Shown here one piece after another: positions 49,659-57,881 of a stretch of 64,000 bases of DNA (the stretch's first letter is position 1; each line of letters starts with the position of its first letter). Both the position numbers and the translations under genes were made by a program. The stretch is from Gluconacetobacter dulcium (GTDB lineage Bacteria > Pseudomonadota > Alphaproteobacteria > Acetobacterales > Acetobacteraceae), in NCBI RefSeq assembly GCF_014174165.1, contig NZ_JABEQN010000001.1:1-64000 (forward strand), written 5' to 3'. The notes under the pieces were generated by a model. It saw nothing but the letters and a program-made list of their open reading frames with translations. It made no database searches and was not told where the DNA came from.

Positions 49659-50270
49659 TTATTTCTCGCTGATCTGATACGTCAGCACGACATGATTGCT
49701 CCCAGGGGCCTGCGACGGCACCACCTGGATCGCCGCACTGATATCATGCGCCTGATAAGCCTTCTGCACCGCCGCCTGGTCGGCCGCCATCGCCGCCTGA
49801 TCGATCGTCGATCCGGGGCGCAGCTTCGTCGCATTGGTCAGGTCGGCGGCAGACAGCTTCTTGTTGCCCTCGAAGACGATCTTGTCGACCACCAGCGCGG
49901 TCTGCACCACTTCCGGCGCCTGCTCCTCGATCATCCACTCGACATAGACGGCGGCCCCGACAAATTTCATCTTCTGGCCGAATTTCAGGCCCACATTCTT
50001 CTTCTGATACACGCCCATCACGTCCTGCGCGCCGGCGGCGATCTGGTCGCGGGTCACGGTATCACCCTGATGGAACGGTAGCGCCGCCAGGATCTCGTCG
50101 GTCGAGACCAGCTTGTTCCCGGTAATGGCCAGCGATTTCAGCTTCAGCGGCGCGTTGGCCGCCGGCGGCGAAGCGGCAAGGGCCTGCGGGCCGGAAAACG
50201 AGGCGGAGGCAAAGCCGGTGGCGATCGCAACGGCCAGCGCCGAGCGGGCCAGAAGATGACGGGTGCGCAA
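49659..50270 (-). CDS. Stand-alone POTRA-domain protein, exported
   Basis: TTG 50270 is preceded by GGGAGA at 8 nt and begins a signal peptide (LARSALAVAIATGFASASF). The mature protein has two POTRA-like units: LKSLAITGNKLVSTDEIL...GDTVTRDQIAAGAQDVMGVYQKKNVG, and ALVVDKIVFEGNKKLSAADLTN...IDQAAMAADQAAVQKAYQA. About 203 aa with no beta-barrel. POTRA repeats otherwise belong to BamA/TamA/FhaC. A free periplasmic POTRA protein may bind the BAM complex or an outer-membrane partner; function unknown. Confidence 0.75.
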   Translation of the reverse strand: MRTRHLLARSALAVAIATGFASASFSGPQALAASPPAANAPLKLKSLAITGNKLVSTDEILAALPFHQGDTVTRDQIAAGAQDVMGVYQKKNVGLKFGQKMKFVGAAVYVEWMIEEQAPEVVQTALVVDKIVFEGNKKLSAADLTNATKLRPGSTIDQAAMAADQAAVQKAYQAHDISAAIQVVPSQAPGSNHVVLTYQISEK

Positions 50271-50385
50271 GACGGAATTCTCCCAAGCATGACCGGGCGA
50301 CCGAAACGCCGCCCTTGCCCGTCCATGATGCACAGCTATCCGCCCATGCCAATGCCGGGACACGTCATGGGCGGCCGCGAACCGA

Positions 50386-50961
50386 TCAGATCGCCACCTG
50401 TACGCCCAGCACGGCGATGAACTGCGCCAGCCAGCGCGGATGCGCGGGCCACGCCGGCGCCGTCACCAGCCAGCCATCGGTCACCGCGTCGTCAACCGCG
50501 ATATCGGCATAGACCCCGCCCGCCAGTTCCACCTCAGGCCGACAGGCCGGATAAGCCGACACGGTGCGCCCCTCGATCACGCGGGCCGCTGCCAGCAGCT
50601 GCGCCCCATGGCACACGGCGGCGACCGGCCGGCCGGCAAAGGCCCGGACCAGGTCGATCACCCGCTGATCCAGCCGCAGATATTCCGGCGCCCGGCCCCC
50701 CGGAATCACCAGCCCGGCATAATCCGCCACATCGACCCCATCGAAATCCGCCGTCAGCGCAAAACGATGGCCCGGCTTCTCGCTATAGGTCTGCGCCCCT
50801 TCGAAATCATGGATCGCCGTCAGCACATGCTCGCCCGCCTTCTTGCCCGGACAGACCGCATCGACCGTAAACCCCAGCATCGACAATGCCTGGTACGGGA
50901 CCATGATCTCGTAATCCTCGACATAATCACCCGCCAGCAGCAGGATTTTCTTCGCGCTCAT
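50386..50961 (-). CDS. DJ-1/PfpI family protein
   Basis: Flavodoxin-like DJ-1 superfamily member. [20 protein letters not shown] at the start, [18 protein letters not shown], and the nucleophile elbow [16 protein letters not shown] with the conserved Cys-His pair. 191 aa from ATG 50961. The class includes proteases, glyoxalases and deglycases; no finer call is possible. Confidence 0.88.
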   Translation of the reverse strand: MSAKKILLLAGDYVEDYEIMVPYQALSMLGFTVDAVCPGKKAGEHVLTAIHDFEGAQTYSEKPGHRFALTADFDGVDVADYAGLVIPGGRAPEYLRLDQRVIDLVRAFAGRPVAAVCHGAQLLAAARVIEGRTVSAYPACRPEVELAGGVYADIAVDDAVTDGWLVTAPAWPAHPRWLAQFIAVLGVQVAI

Positions 50962-50996
50962 GGCTTGCGCCCCCCCCGTTCTCGATGGTCGATCGT

Positions 50997-51545
50997 TCAG
51001 TCGTGCGATGCTGGCATATGCTCGCGCAGACGCGGCATCAGTTCCACGAAATTGCAGGGCCGGTGCCGGCTGTCGAGCTGCCAGACCAGGATATCGTCCC
51101 ACCCGTCCTTCACGGCCCCGCTCGACCCCGGCAGCGCGAACAGATAGGTGCCATTCGCCACCCCGGCGAGCGCACGCGACTGGATCGTGGAGGTCCCGAT
51201 CTTCTGGTACGACAGCATGCGGAACAGTTCGCCGAACCCCTCGATGCGCTTTTCCAGCACCTGCTCATAGGCTTCCGGCGTCACGTCGCGGCCGGTCACC
51301 CCGGTGCCCCCGGTCGAGATGATCACGTCGATATCGGGATCGGCGATCCATTCCTTCAGGCAGCCGGCGATGTGGTCCACATCGTCCGGTTCGATACTGC
51401 GCGCCGCCAGTTCATGCCCGGCGGCCACGATCCGCTCGGCCAGCAAGGCGCCGGAGGTATCGGTTTCGAGGGTGCGCGTGTCCGATACGGTCATCACCGC
51501 GATACGGACGGGCAGGAAGGGACGGGAAAGATCCAGTTTCGACAT
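50997..51545 (-). CDS. moaB: Molybdenum cofactor biosynthesis protein B
   Basis: MogA/MoaB-fold protein for molybdopterin adenylylation. Signatures [56 protein letters not shown] and [19 protein letters not shown]. 182 aa, the usual MoaB size. 35 bp upstream of the DJ-1 gene on the same strand. Confidence 0.95.
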   Translation of the reverse strand: MSKLDLSRPFLPVRIAVMTVSDTRTLETDTSGALLAERIVAAGHELAARSIEPDDVDHIAGCLKEWIADPDIDVIISTGGTGVTGRDVTPEAYEQVLEKRIEGFGELFRMLSYQKIGTSTIQSRALAGVANGTYLFALPGSSGAVKDGWDDILVWQLDSRHRPCNFVELMPRLREHMPASHD

Positions 51546-51623
51546 GGCGGCATGTTCTCCATCGCCGGAATGGGCGTCAACGTCTTTTCAATCCACAGGA
51601 TCAATCCACAGGGCGCGGCGCGG

Positions 51624-51674
51624 TTGACAGATACCCGGCATGTTTTGTTAATGATCCACGTGGATCAAAAACAA
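51624..51674 (+). promoter_or_regulatory. Promoter and palindromic operator of the TetR operon
   Basis: TTGACA at 51624-51629, 17 bp, then GTTAAT at 51647-51652 form a plausible sigma-70 promoter. Overlapping the -10 and the leader is a 30-bp palindrome (51645-51674): a perfect 16-bp centre TGATCCACGTGGATCA, two mismatched bases each side, and outer TTGTT/AACAA arms. It ends 4 bp before the regulator's GTG, the expected place for autorepression. Confidence 0.75.
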
Positions 51675-51678
51675 GGCT

Positions 51679-52263
51679 GTGCCGATGCCCCGCCCCGTGG
51701 ACCCCGACCTGCGCCCGCGCCTCCTTGAACAGATCATCGCCTATGTCGTCGCAAACGGCGTGGCCGCCTTTTCCGTCAGGGCCCTGGCGGCGGCGATCGG
51801 CACCAGCCACCGCACGATCCTGTATCATTTCGGTTCGCGCGAGCAGTTGCTCGCTACCGTCTTCGACACGATCCGCGAGTCCGGGAGAGCCACGCTGGAG
51901 GCGACGCTGCCGCGGCAGGGCGATCCGAAACGCATTTTCAAGGCGACATGGCGGTACCTGGCCCAACCCCAGATGCGGCCGACCCTCTGCCTTTTCTACG
52001 AAATGTACGCGATCGCCACCCGCGATCCGGACCTGTTCGGCGATTACGCGCGGCGTACCGCACATTTCTGGCTGGTCACGATCAGCGCCCGCTTCAGCAA
52101 CGCGGGGGCATCGCCCGAAACCGCACGCCTGCTGGGCGGCATGACGATCGCGATGTTGCGCGGCGCCACCCTCGAACTGGCGGCAACCGGCGAGGTGGAA
52201 CGGCTGACCGAAGCGGTCGATGCCTTTCTCGACCTCCTGCCCCCTGCGGGCCACGCCCCATGA
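51679..52263 (+). CDS. TetR/AcrR family transcriptional regulator
   Basis: N-terminal helix-turn-helix (LLEQIIAYVVANGVAAFSVRALAAAIGTSHRTILYHFGSRE, quoted only as positions 15-54) and a ligand-binding helical C-terminal domain. Start GTG 51679, with ATG 51685 as an alternative. 194 aa. The palindrome directly upstream suggests autorepression. It overlaps the next gene by 4 bp, so its ligand may relate to the membrane acyltransferase it is coupled to. Confidence 0.88.
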   Translation: MPMPRPVDPDLRPRLLEQIIAYVVANGVAAFSVRALAAAIGTSHRTILYHFGSREQLLATVFDTIRESGRATLEATLPRQGDPKRIFKATWRYLAQPQMRPTLCLFYEMYAIATRDPDLFGDYARRTAHFWLVTISARFSNAGASPETARLLGGMTIAMLRGATLELAATGEVERLTEAVDAFLDLLPPAGHAP

Positions 52264-53408
52264 CGCAGCCAGTCCGGGTCCCCGGCATCGATGCGGCCCG
52301 CGGCGCCATCATGCTGATCATGGCCATGGACCACGTCAACGCGCTGGTCGTGCGCCGCCATTCGGTCGAATTCTGGGCCGGCGCATGGACGCGCTACGGA
52401 GACACCCTGGCCGACCGCCTCCAACTGGGTCTCCGTCTTCTCTCCGATCTCTGCGCGCCAGGATTCTTCTTCTGGATGGGAAGCGGGATTGCCCTGCTGG
52501 CCGCCCGCCGGACGGACTGGTCCGCAGGACGACTGAGAAGGCACACAGCCGTGCGCGGCGTCCTCCTCGTGCTGCTGAGCTGGTTTGTGGAAGTGCCGGC
52601 ATGGCTGGTCGGCATCCATGGCGACCGCACGGGCGCCGCTCCGGGAGGCTGGCCGGGGGCGGGGCCGGCCATCTGGCTGCCGGTCACGGTGCTGACCACA
52701 TTGGGGCTGTGTACCCTCCTGCTCGCCCTGCTCAGGCCCCTGTCGAGACGACCTGTCGCCACAGCCTGTCTTGCCGCGTTCTGTGTGTCGTCGCCTTCCC
52801 TCTTCCTGCCGGACAGCCCGATATCGCCGGTCGGCATGCTCGCCCGACTGGCTCTGGTGGCCGGGCAGACGGGGGGACTCTATGTCGAATATCCGGTGCT
52901 GCCATGGCTGGGTATCGCGCTGTTCGGCCATCTCTTCGGCCAATATCTGGTCCGGCACCCCGACAGGACGATACAGGCGTCCTTATGGATCGGCATCGCC
53001 TGCCTCCTGCTGGGCCTCGCGCTGCGCTGGCACGGCACCTTCGGCAACCTGCGCGCGCCGCGCGACGGGTCGTGGCGGGAATTTCTCAATCTCGTCAAAT
53101 ACCCGCCGTCGCCGGTATTCGTCCTGTCGATGCTGGGCGGCACGCTCTGCCTGTTCCGCTGCCTGTCCCGCGCGCCCCGAAGTCGGCTGGCAGGATTGTG
53201 CATAGCCTTCGGACGCGCGCCATTGGCGTTCTACCTGGCCCATCTGTGGCTGTTCGCCGTAATCGGCACGATTTTTTTCCCTTTCGGCACCAACTACGCC
53301 ATCGGGCTTCTGGTCTGGCTGGCCGGCATGGGCCTGCTTTACCCGCTCTGCACCGCAGTCGCGCGGCGCCGAGGCGCCAGCCCCGCGTCATGGCTCCATC
53401 TCTTCTGA
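52260..53408 (+). CDS. DUF1624/heparan-alpha-glucosaminide acetyltransferase-like membrane protein
   Basis: Polytopic inner-membrane protein. It begins VPGIDAARGAIMLIMAMDHVNAL, the DUF1624/YeiB-type first helix with the conserved Asp-His (MDHVN), then about nine further hydrophobic segments, ending with ACxxFGRAPLAFYLAHLWLF-like GRAPLAFYLAHLWLFAVI. 382 aa. The family transfers acetyl groups across membranes or is of unknown function. ATG 52260 overlaps the regulator stop. Confidence 0.82.
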   Translation: MTQPVRVPGIDAARGAIMLIMAMDHVNALVVRRHSVEFWAGAWTRYGDTLADRLQLGLRLLSDLCAPGFFFWMGSGIALLAARRTDWSAGRLRRHTAVRGVLLVLLSWFVEVPAWLVGIHGDRTGAAPGGWPGAGPAIWLPVTVLTTLGLCTLLLALLRPLSRRPVATACLAAFCVSSPSLFLPDSPISPVGMLARLALVAGQTGGLYVEYPVLPWLGIALFGHLFGQYLVRHPDRTIQASLWIGIACLLLGLALRWHGTFGNLRAPRDGSWREFLNLVKYPPSPVFVLSMLGGTLCLFRCLSRAPRSRLAGLCIAFGRAPLAFYLAHLWLFAVIGTIFFPFGTNYAIGLLVWLAGMGLLYPLCTAVARRRGASPASWLHLF

Positions 53409-53436
53409 ACGTCCGCCAAAACCGCCGGAGACAACA

Positions 53437-53790
53437 ATGTCTTTACGATACCGCTACCTTGCGCTGTGCATCCTGGGGACGGTGATCCCCTATGCCTTCT
53501 TCATCCCCTGGCTGCTGGATCACGGACTGGCGCCCGGCGCTTTCGCGCGTGATCTGGCCGCCAACCGGATCAGCCTTTTCTTCGCCGCGGATATCGTGGT
53601 GTCCGCGCTGGTGCTGTTTCGGTTTTCCTGGGCCGAACGGCGGGCCGGCAGGCTGCCCCGGATCTGGCCGATTTACGCCGCAACGCTTCTGGTGGGCGTA
53701 TCGTGCGGCTTTCCCCTGATGCTGTTCATGCGGCAAGGCCCGACGGCGCGGACCGCGAACCGCGCCGGACCCGATCAACCAGCCCCCTGA
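53437..53790 (+). CDS. DUF2834 membrane protein
   Basis: Small inner-membrane protein with three hydrophobic segments: LALCILGTVIPYAFFIPWLL, ISLFFAADIVVSALVLFRF, and IWPIYAATLLVGVSCGFPLML. The DUF2834 layout (TVIPYAFFIPWL, FFAADIVVSA) is clear. 117 aa. Last gene of the TetR operon; its TGA abuts the stop codon of the convergent ATPase gene (TGATCA at 53788-53793). Confidence 0.82.
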   Translation: MSLRYRYLALCILGTVIPYAFFIPWLLDHGLAPGAFARDLAANRISLFFAADIVVSALVLFRFSWAERRAGRLPRIWPIYAATLLVGVSCGFPLMLFMRQGPTARTANRAGPDQPAP

Positions 53791-56481
53791 TCAGCCAGCC
53801 GACCGATCCTGCCCCCCCACCGGCTCCACCGCCAGCCGCCGGGCGCCCAGCCCGGTAAACAGTTCCGTCCGGCAGGTCAGGATCAGAATCTGCATCCGCC
53901 CGGATGCTTCGGTCAGAATGTCGAACATCCGGTCCAGCCGCCCCGAGTCGGCATAGGTCAGGGCGTCATCCAGCACCAGCATCGCCGGCCGCCCCCGCGC
54001 CCGCATCAGGTCGGCCAGTCCCAGCCGCGCCAGCACCGCGATCTGCTCCCGCGTCCCGTCCGACAGAGTCGCGAACGGCTCGTCGATCCGCCGCGACAGC
54101 GCCGAGATGCTGAAATCCGGCTCCACCGTGGCCACGGCGCGCGGAAACAGCGCGCTCAACGCCGGCTGCACCGCGCGCGCCAACGGCGCCAGATAGCGTT
54201 CGGTCGCCGCCCGCTCCGCCGCCGCCACCGCATCGCGCAGGCACTTCAGAATCGCCACTTCGCGTTCGCAGGCCGCATCCTCGGCGGCATGGGCCGCGCG
54301 CAGGCGCTCCTGCGCCGCAATCCGCTCGTCCAGCCCATCGCCCTCCGCCGCGCGGATACGGGCCTCGCGCGCCGCCATCTCCTGCCGCAGCGCCGCCAGA
54401 CGGGCATGCCCGTCCTGAATCGTGCGCTCCAACCGCAGGATCGCGGCATCGGCCAAAGCCTCGGTCCCGTCGGGCCGCGTCTCCTCGATGCGCAGCAACG
54501 CCTGCTCCGCCATCCCGGCAGCGTCCAGGCTGGCCGCCAGCCGGGCCGACAGCGCATCATCCGCCTCCACCGCCCGCGCCGCCTCCAGGTCGCGCGCCAA
54601 CTGGGCCACGCCATCGCGCGCCACCTGCGCTTCGGCCCGCAGGCGCGCCAGCTCATCCGCCGCCCGACGCATCGTCCCGTCAGGGGCCAGCAGCGCCCGA
54701 TGCGCGGCTTCATACGCATCCTCGGCCACCTGCATCGCCTCACGCGCCGCATCCAGCAACTCCAGCGGGTCGCCCGCCGCACCGTCCGCCTCGGCCTCAC
54801 CGATCCGGGCAATGCGCACATCCAGGTCCGCCAGCCGCTGCCGGGCGGCCTCCGTCGCCGTCGCCGGCACCTGGCCGGCAGCGGCCAGCAAGCCGCCCAA
54901 CACCGTCTGCGCCGCCTGAAAGACCAGTTCCGTCCGCCGCCTTACGGCCAGCGCCGCCTCGGCACCGGCAACATCAACGCACCCAGCCGCCTCCAGCGCC
55001 CGACGCAGCCCCTCTTCCGCCCTCACCAATTCCGCGCGCAACGCATCGCGCCCATGGCTGGCCGGTGCGATGGTGATGGTACCGATCCCCTCGATCCGCA
55101 GCACGGCATTATCCGTCACCACAATGCGGCCGTCTTCCAACGCCTGCCCATCCAGCATCAGCCGCCCGCGCGCACCATCGGCCAGGGCCACGTCCAGCGT
55201 CGTCGCCTGCGCCCGGCCGGCGGCCCGCGCCGCATCCAGCGCCCGTTCCGCCTTGCGGATCGTCCCCATCCGCGCATCGTCGATCGCGCAGGCATCCAGT
55301 TCCGCGCGCGCCCGCGTCACCGCCTGCGCCGCCTGCTCCAGCCGATCCAGCGCCGCCGCCGCCTCGCGCCGCTCATGCGTCAGCCGCGCCCGCTCCACCC
55401 TGCCGGCAGCCCGATCCAGCGCCTCGCGTGCGGCGCGACGCGCGGCATCGGCCACCTGCACCGCCTCCAGCCGCCCGGCATGCGCCGCCGCCGCCGCATC
55501 CTGCGCCGCCTGCGCGGCACCCAACGCCGCGTCCAGTTCCGCTATCCGCGCCACGCCGATCGCCAGATCGCTCTCCCAGGCCGCGCGCGCAGCCAGATCC
55601 TGCCGCACGGCCACCAGTTGCGCCGCCGCATGGTCGCGCACGGCACGCGCGGTCCGATACCGGGCATCATAGTCCCGCAACCGATCGCGCACCCGCCCGG
55701 CCTCGGCCAGATCGGCACGTTCCTTCTCACGCCGATCGGCGTCATCTTCATGCGCCAGGCGGCGGCGCAAATCCGCCATGGCGCTCAAATCATCCTCCAG
55801 CGCCTGCCGACGACCGTCCAGCCGCGCCAGTTCGGCCGCGGCCTCCTGCTCGCCTTCTTTCGCCGCACGAAAGCGACCGCGCGGATTGTCACGTTTATCG
55901 ACCAGCACAGCCAGGTCGGCGTCCACCCGCGACAATACCCGCCCGGCGGCATCCCCCCCCGTCATGGCGTCCAGATCCGCTTCCAGGCACGAGCGGATGG
56001 TCGCCCGCGCCGGGTCCGAAAAATCCGGCTGCACCAGACTGTGTCCCTGCGTCACCCACAGCGCATTCAGCAGGCCCATCGCCTCCGTGCCGCGCCGGCC
56101 CGCTTCCACGCCCAGCAGATCGTGCAGCCGCGCCTCCGCCGCGTCACCATCCAACCGTTCGCTCCCGCCCTCCAGCCGAGCGAAAGCGCGCTGCATGAAG
56201 CGCTTTTCCAACCGCCAGTCGCATCCGTCGAGCGTGAAATCGACGGCGATACGCGGCGCCCCCCGTCCCCCATAGGGTTGCAGGGCGGCGACCGGCCCCG
56301 CCTTGGACCCATGGGCGAGCAGAAACACCGCCCGCAGCGCCGCCAGCAGCGTCGATTTACCGAATTCGTTCGGCGCCCCCAGCAGGTTGATCCCTGGCCC
56401 CAGCCCCGTCAGCCGCACCGCGTCGCCAAACCGGCGCACCTGCTCGACTTCCAGCCCCCGGAGAATCATGCCGCCGCTCAT
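53791..56481 (-). CDS. SMC/SbcC-like AAA ATPase of the YhaN type
   Basis: Long coiled-coil ATPase with a split nucleotide-binding head. Walker A GAPNEFGKSTLLAALRAVF lies in the first 55 residues; the ABC-type signature TLSDGTREQIAVLARLGLADL and Walker B PAMLVLDDALTYAD lie in the last 90. Long alanine/arginine-rich coiled coils lie between. Near the middle, instead of a CxxC zinc hook, there is a short beta-rich insert (RGRLMLDGQALEDGRIVV, then LRIEGIGTITIAPAS). 896 aa. Overlaps its metallophosphoesterase partner by 4 bp, as in YhaO-YhaN and SbcD-SbcC. Confidence 0.85.
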   Translation of the reverse strand: MSGGMILRGLEVEQVRRFGDAVRLTGLGPGINLLGAPNEFGKSTLLAALRAVFLLAHGSKAGPVAALQPYGGRGAPRIAVDFTLDGCDWRLEKRFMQRAFARLEGGSERLDGDAAEARLHDLLGVEAGRRGTEAMGLLNALWVTQGHSLVQPDFSDPARATIRSCLEADLDAMTGGDAAGRVLSRVDADLAVLVDKRDNPRGRFRAAKEGEQEAAAELARLDGRRQALEDDLSAMADLRRRLAHEDDADRREKERADLAEAGRVRDRLRDYDARYRTARAVRDHAAAQLVAVRQDLAARAAWESDLAIGVARIAELDAALGAAQAAQDAAAAAHAGRLEAVQVADAARRAAREALDRAAGRVERARLTHERREAAAALDRLEQAAQAVTRARAELDACAIDDARMGTIRKAERALDAARAAGRAQATTLDVALADGARGRLMLDGQALEDGRIVVTDNAVLRIEGIGTITIAPASHGRDALRAELVRAEEGLRRALEAAGCVDVAGAEAALAVRRRTELVFQAAQTVLGGLLAAAGQVPATATEAARQRLADLDVRIARIGEAEADGAAGDPLELLDAAREAMQVAEDAYEAAHRALLAPDGTMRRAADELARLRAEAQVARDGVAQLARDLEAARAVEADDALSARLAASLDAAGMAEQALLRIEETRPDGTEALADAAILRLERTIQDGHARLAALRQEMAAREARIRAAEGDGLDERIAAQERLRAAHAAEDAACEREVAILKCLRDAVAAAERAATERYLAPLARAVQPALSALFPRAVATVEPDFSISALSRRIDEPFATLSDGTREQIAVLARLGLADLMRARGRPAMLVLDDALTYADSGRLDRMFDILTEASGRMQILILTCRTELFTGLGARRLAVEPVGGQDRSAG

Positions 56482-57620
56482 GCCACCCCTCCGGCCCCGT
56501 CGCGCGCCAGCAGATACAGCCGCTGCAACGCCGCGGCCGCGATCGCCCGCGCCGCATCGTCCCCCTCACCGGCCTGCCGCGCCAGCGTCTCGGCGGCGGC
56601 CCGCACCGCCCCTCCCGGCCCGAACGCCTCCAGATCGTCCGATGACGCCGCCAGCCCCGGCGCGCCATCGATCCGCAGCAGCCGCAATGCCGACCCCAGC
56701 CCATCCACGATCCGCGCCTGCCAGCCCTCCAGGTCCGGCAGCCCCAGCGCCCCGCTGACCGCCAGCCACACCAGCACCCGGCTGGGGTCGTCGGGGTCCA
56801 GCGCGCGCAGCCGGCCCTCCAGCGCCGCGATATCGTCGGCGCAGGTCAGCACCGCCTGCGCGCGCTCCCAACGAAAGCGCCCCACGACATGGAGCTCCAC
56901 CACCGGCTCAGCCCGCGGCCCGTCCAGCGTCACCAGCAGCGCCTGTCCGCCCCCCGCCCCGCCGACATCGAACCCGTCCACCTCCGGCGTGCCCGAATAC
57001 CAGGTCCGGGCATCGATCTTCACGGCGCCATGCCAGTCGCCCAGCGCCAGATAAGACAGCCCAGCCTGCCGCGCCCGATCGATGGCGAGCAGATTATGCC
57101 CCGGTGCATCCTCCCCGAAACTGCGCACCGACCCATGCGCCAGCCCGACGCGGATCGCCCCCTCCGGCGTCGCCGCCCCCTCCATCCACGCGGTCGGGTC
57201 GCCGATCACATGCCGATGCCCCAGCCCGGCGGGCAACAGCCACGCCGTGCCCCCTTCATCCAGCGGCACCGGCGCATGGGCCAGATGCGGCACGATATGA
57301 TCCGGCAACCCGGTCCGCACCAGCCGGTCCCACAGCCCGTCCCGCTCGTTGAAATCATGATTGCCGGGAATCAGATGCCAGCGCAGGTCGGGAAACTGAC
57401 GCATCCGCTCGACCGGCTGGCGCAACGTGCGTTCGGAGGGGCGCAGATGGTCGTAGATATCTCCCGCCACCACCACGCAGTCCGCCCCCTGGGCACGGGC
57501 CAGACGGCCGATCCGGCCGATCGCTTCCAGCCGTTCCTGTTGCAGGACGGGCAGGATATCGTCGTCAGCGAAGCGGAAGACCTTACCGATCTGCCAGTCA
57601 GACGTATGAAGCAGGCGCAT
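56478..57620 (-). CDS. SbcD/YhaO-like DNA-repair metallophosphoesterase
   Basis: Nuclease partner of the adjacent ATPase. Motifs: LLHTSDWQIGK (motif I with Gln where Mre11/SbcD have the His of DxH), VVAGDIYDHL, IPGNHDF, LAHGSVR, and ALGDWHGA (GDWH variant of GHxH). A C-terminal capping domain follows. 380 aa. ATG 57620. No other repair gene is adjacent. The Gln variant is, to my recollection, common in this bacterial subgroup, so it need not mean inactivity. Confidence 0.87.
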   Translation of the reverse strand: MRLLHTSDWQIGKVFRFADDDILPVLQQERLEAIGRIGRLARAQGADCVVVAGDIYDHLRPSERTLRQPVERMRQFPDLRWHLIPGNHDFNERDGLWDRLVRTGLPDHIVPHLAHAPVPLDEGGTAWLLPAGLGHRHVIGDPTAWMEGAATPEGAIRVGLAHGSVRSFGEDAPGHNLLAIDRARQAGLSYLALGDWHGAVKIDARTWYSGTPEVDGFDVGGAGGGQALLVTLDGPRAEPVVELHVVGRFRWERAQAVLTCADDIAALEGRLRALDPDDPSRVLVWLAVSGALGLPDLEGWQARIVDGLGSALRLLRIDGAPGLAASSDDLEAFGPGGAVRAAAETLARQAGEGDDAARAIAAAALQRLYLLARDGAGGVA

Positions 57621-57881
57621 GCCCTCTTATTGCCCGATCCGGCGACAACGGCCAGAGGGACGACAGGACTGCTCCCTCTGCATACCAGCCATCATTTTCC
57701 CTGAACAAAACCCACTCCATACAGACAATAGGAAATCTTCCTTTATCCAATCGCTCATTTTCCAATCCATACTTTTCCGATCCCCGGAACCTCCGGCACC
57801 TGATACGGTTTGTCGCAAGCCGGACATATACGGCTCGCCCACAGCCGCCATAGTCCGCGGCTTACGAGCAGATGGAGAACC

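Noticed and set aside
54289-57054. A very long open frame opposite the YhaN-like ATPase and its phosphoesterase
   Set aside because: Composition is arginine/histidine/glutamine-rich without motifs and it lies antisense to two well-supported genes; it is a high-GC shadow frame.
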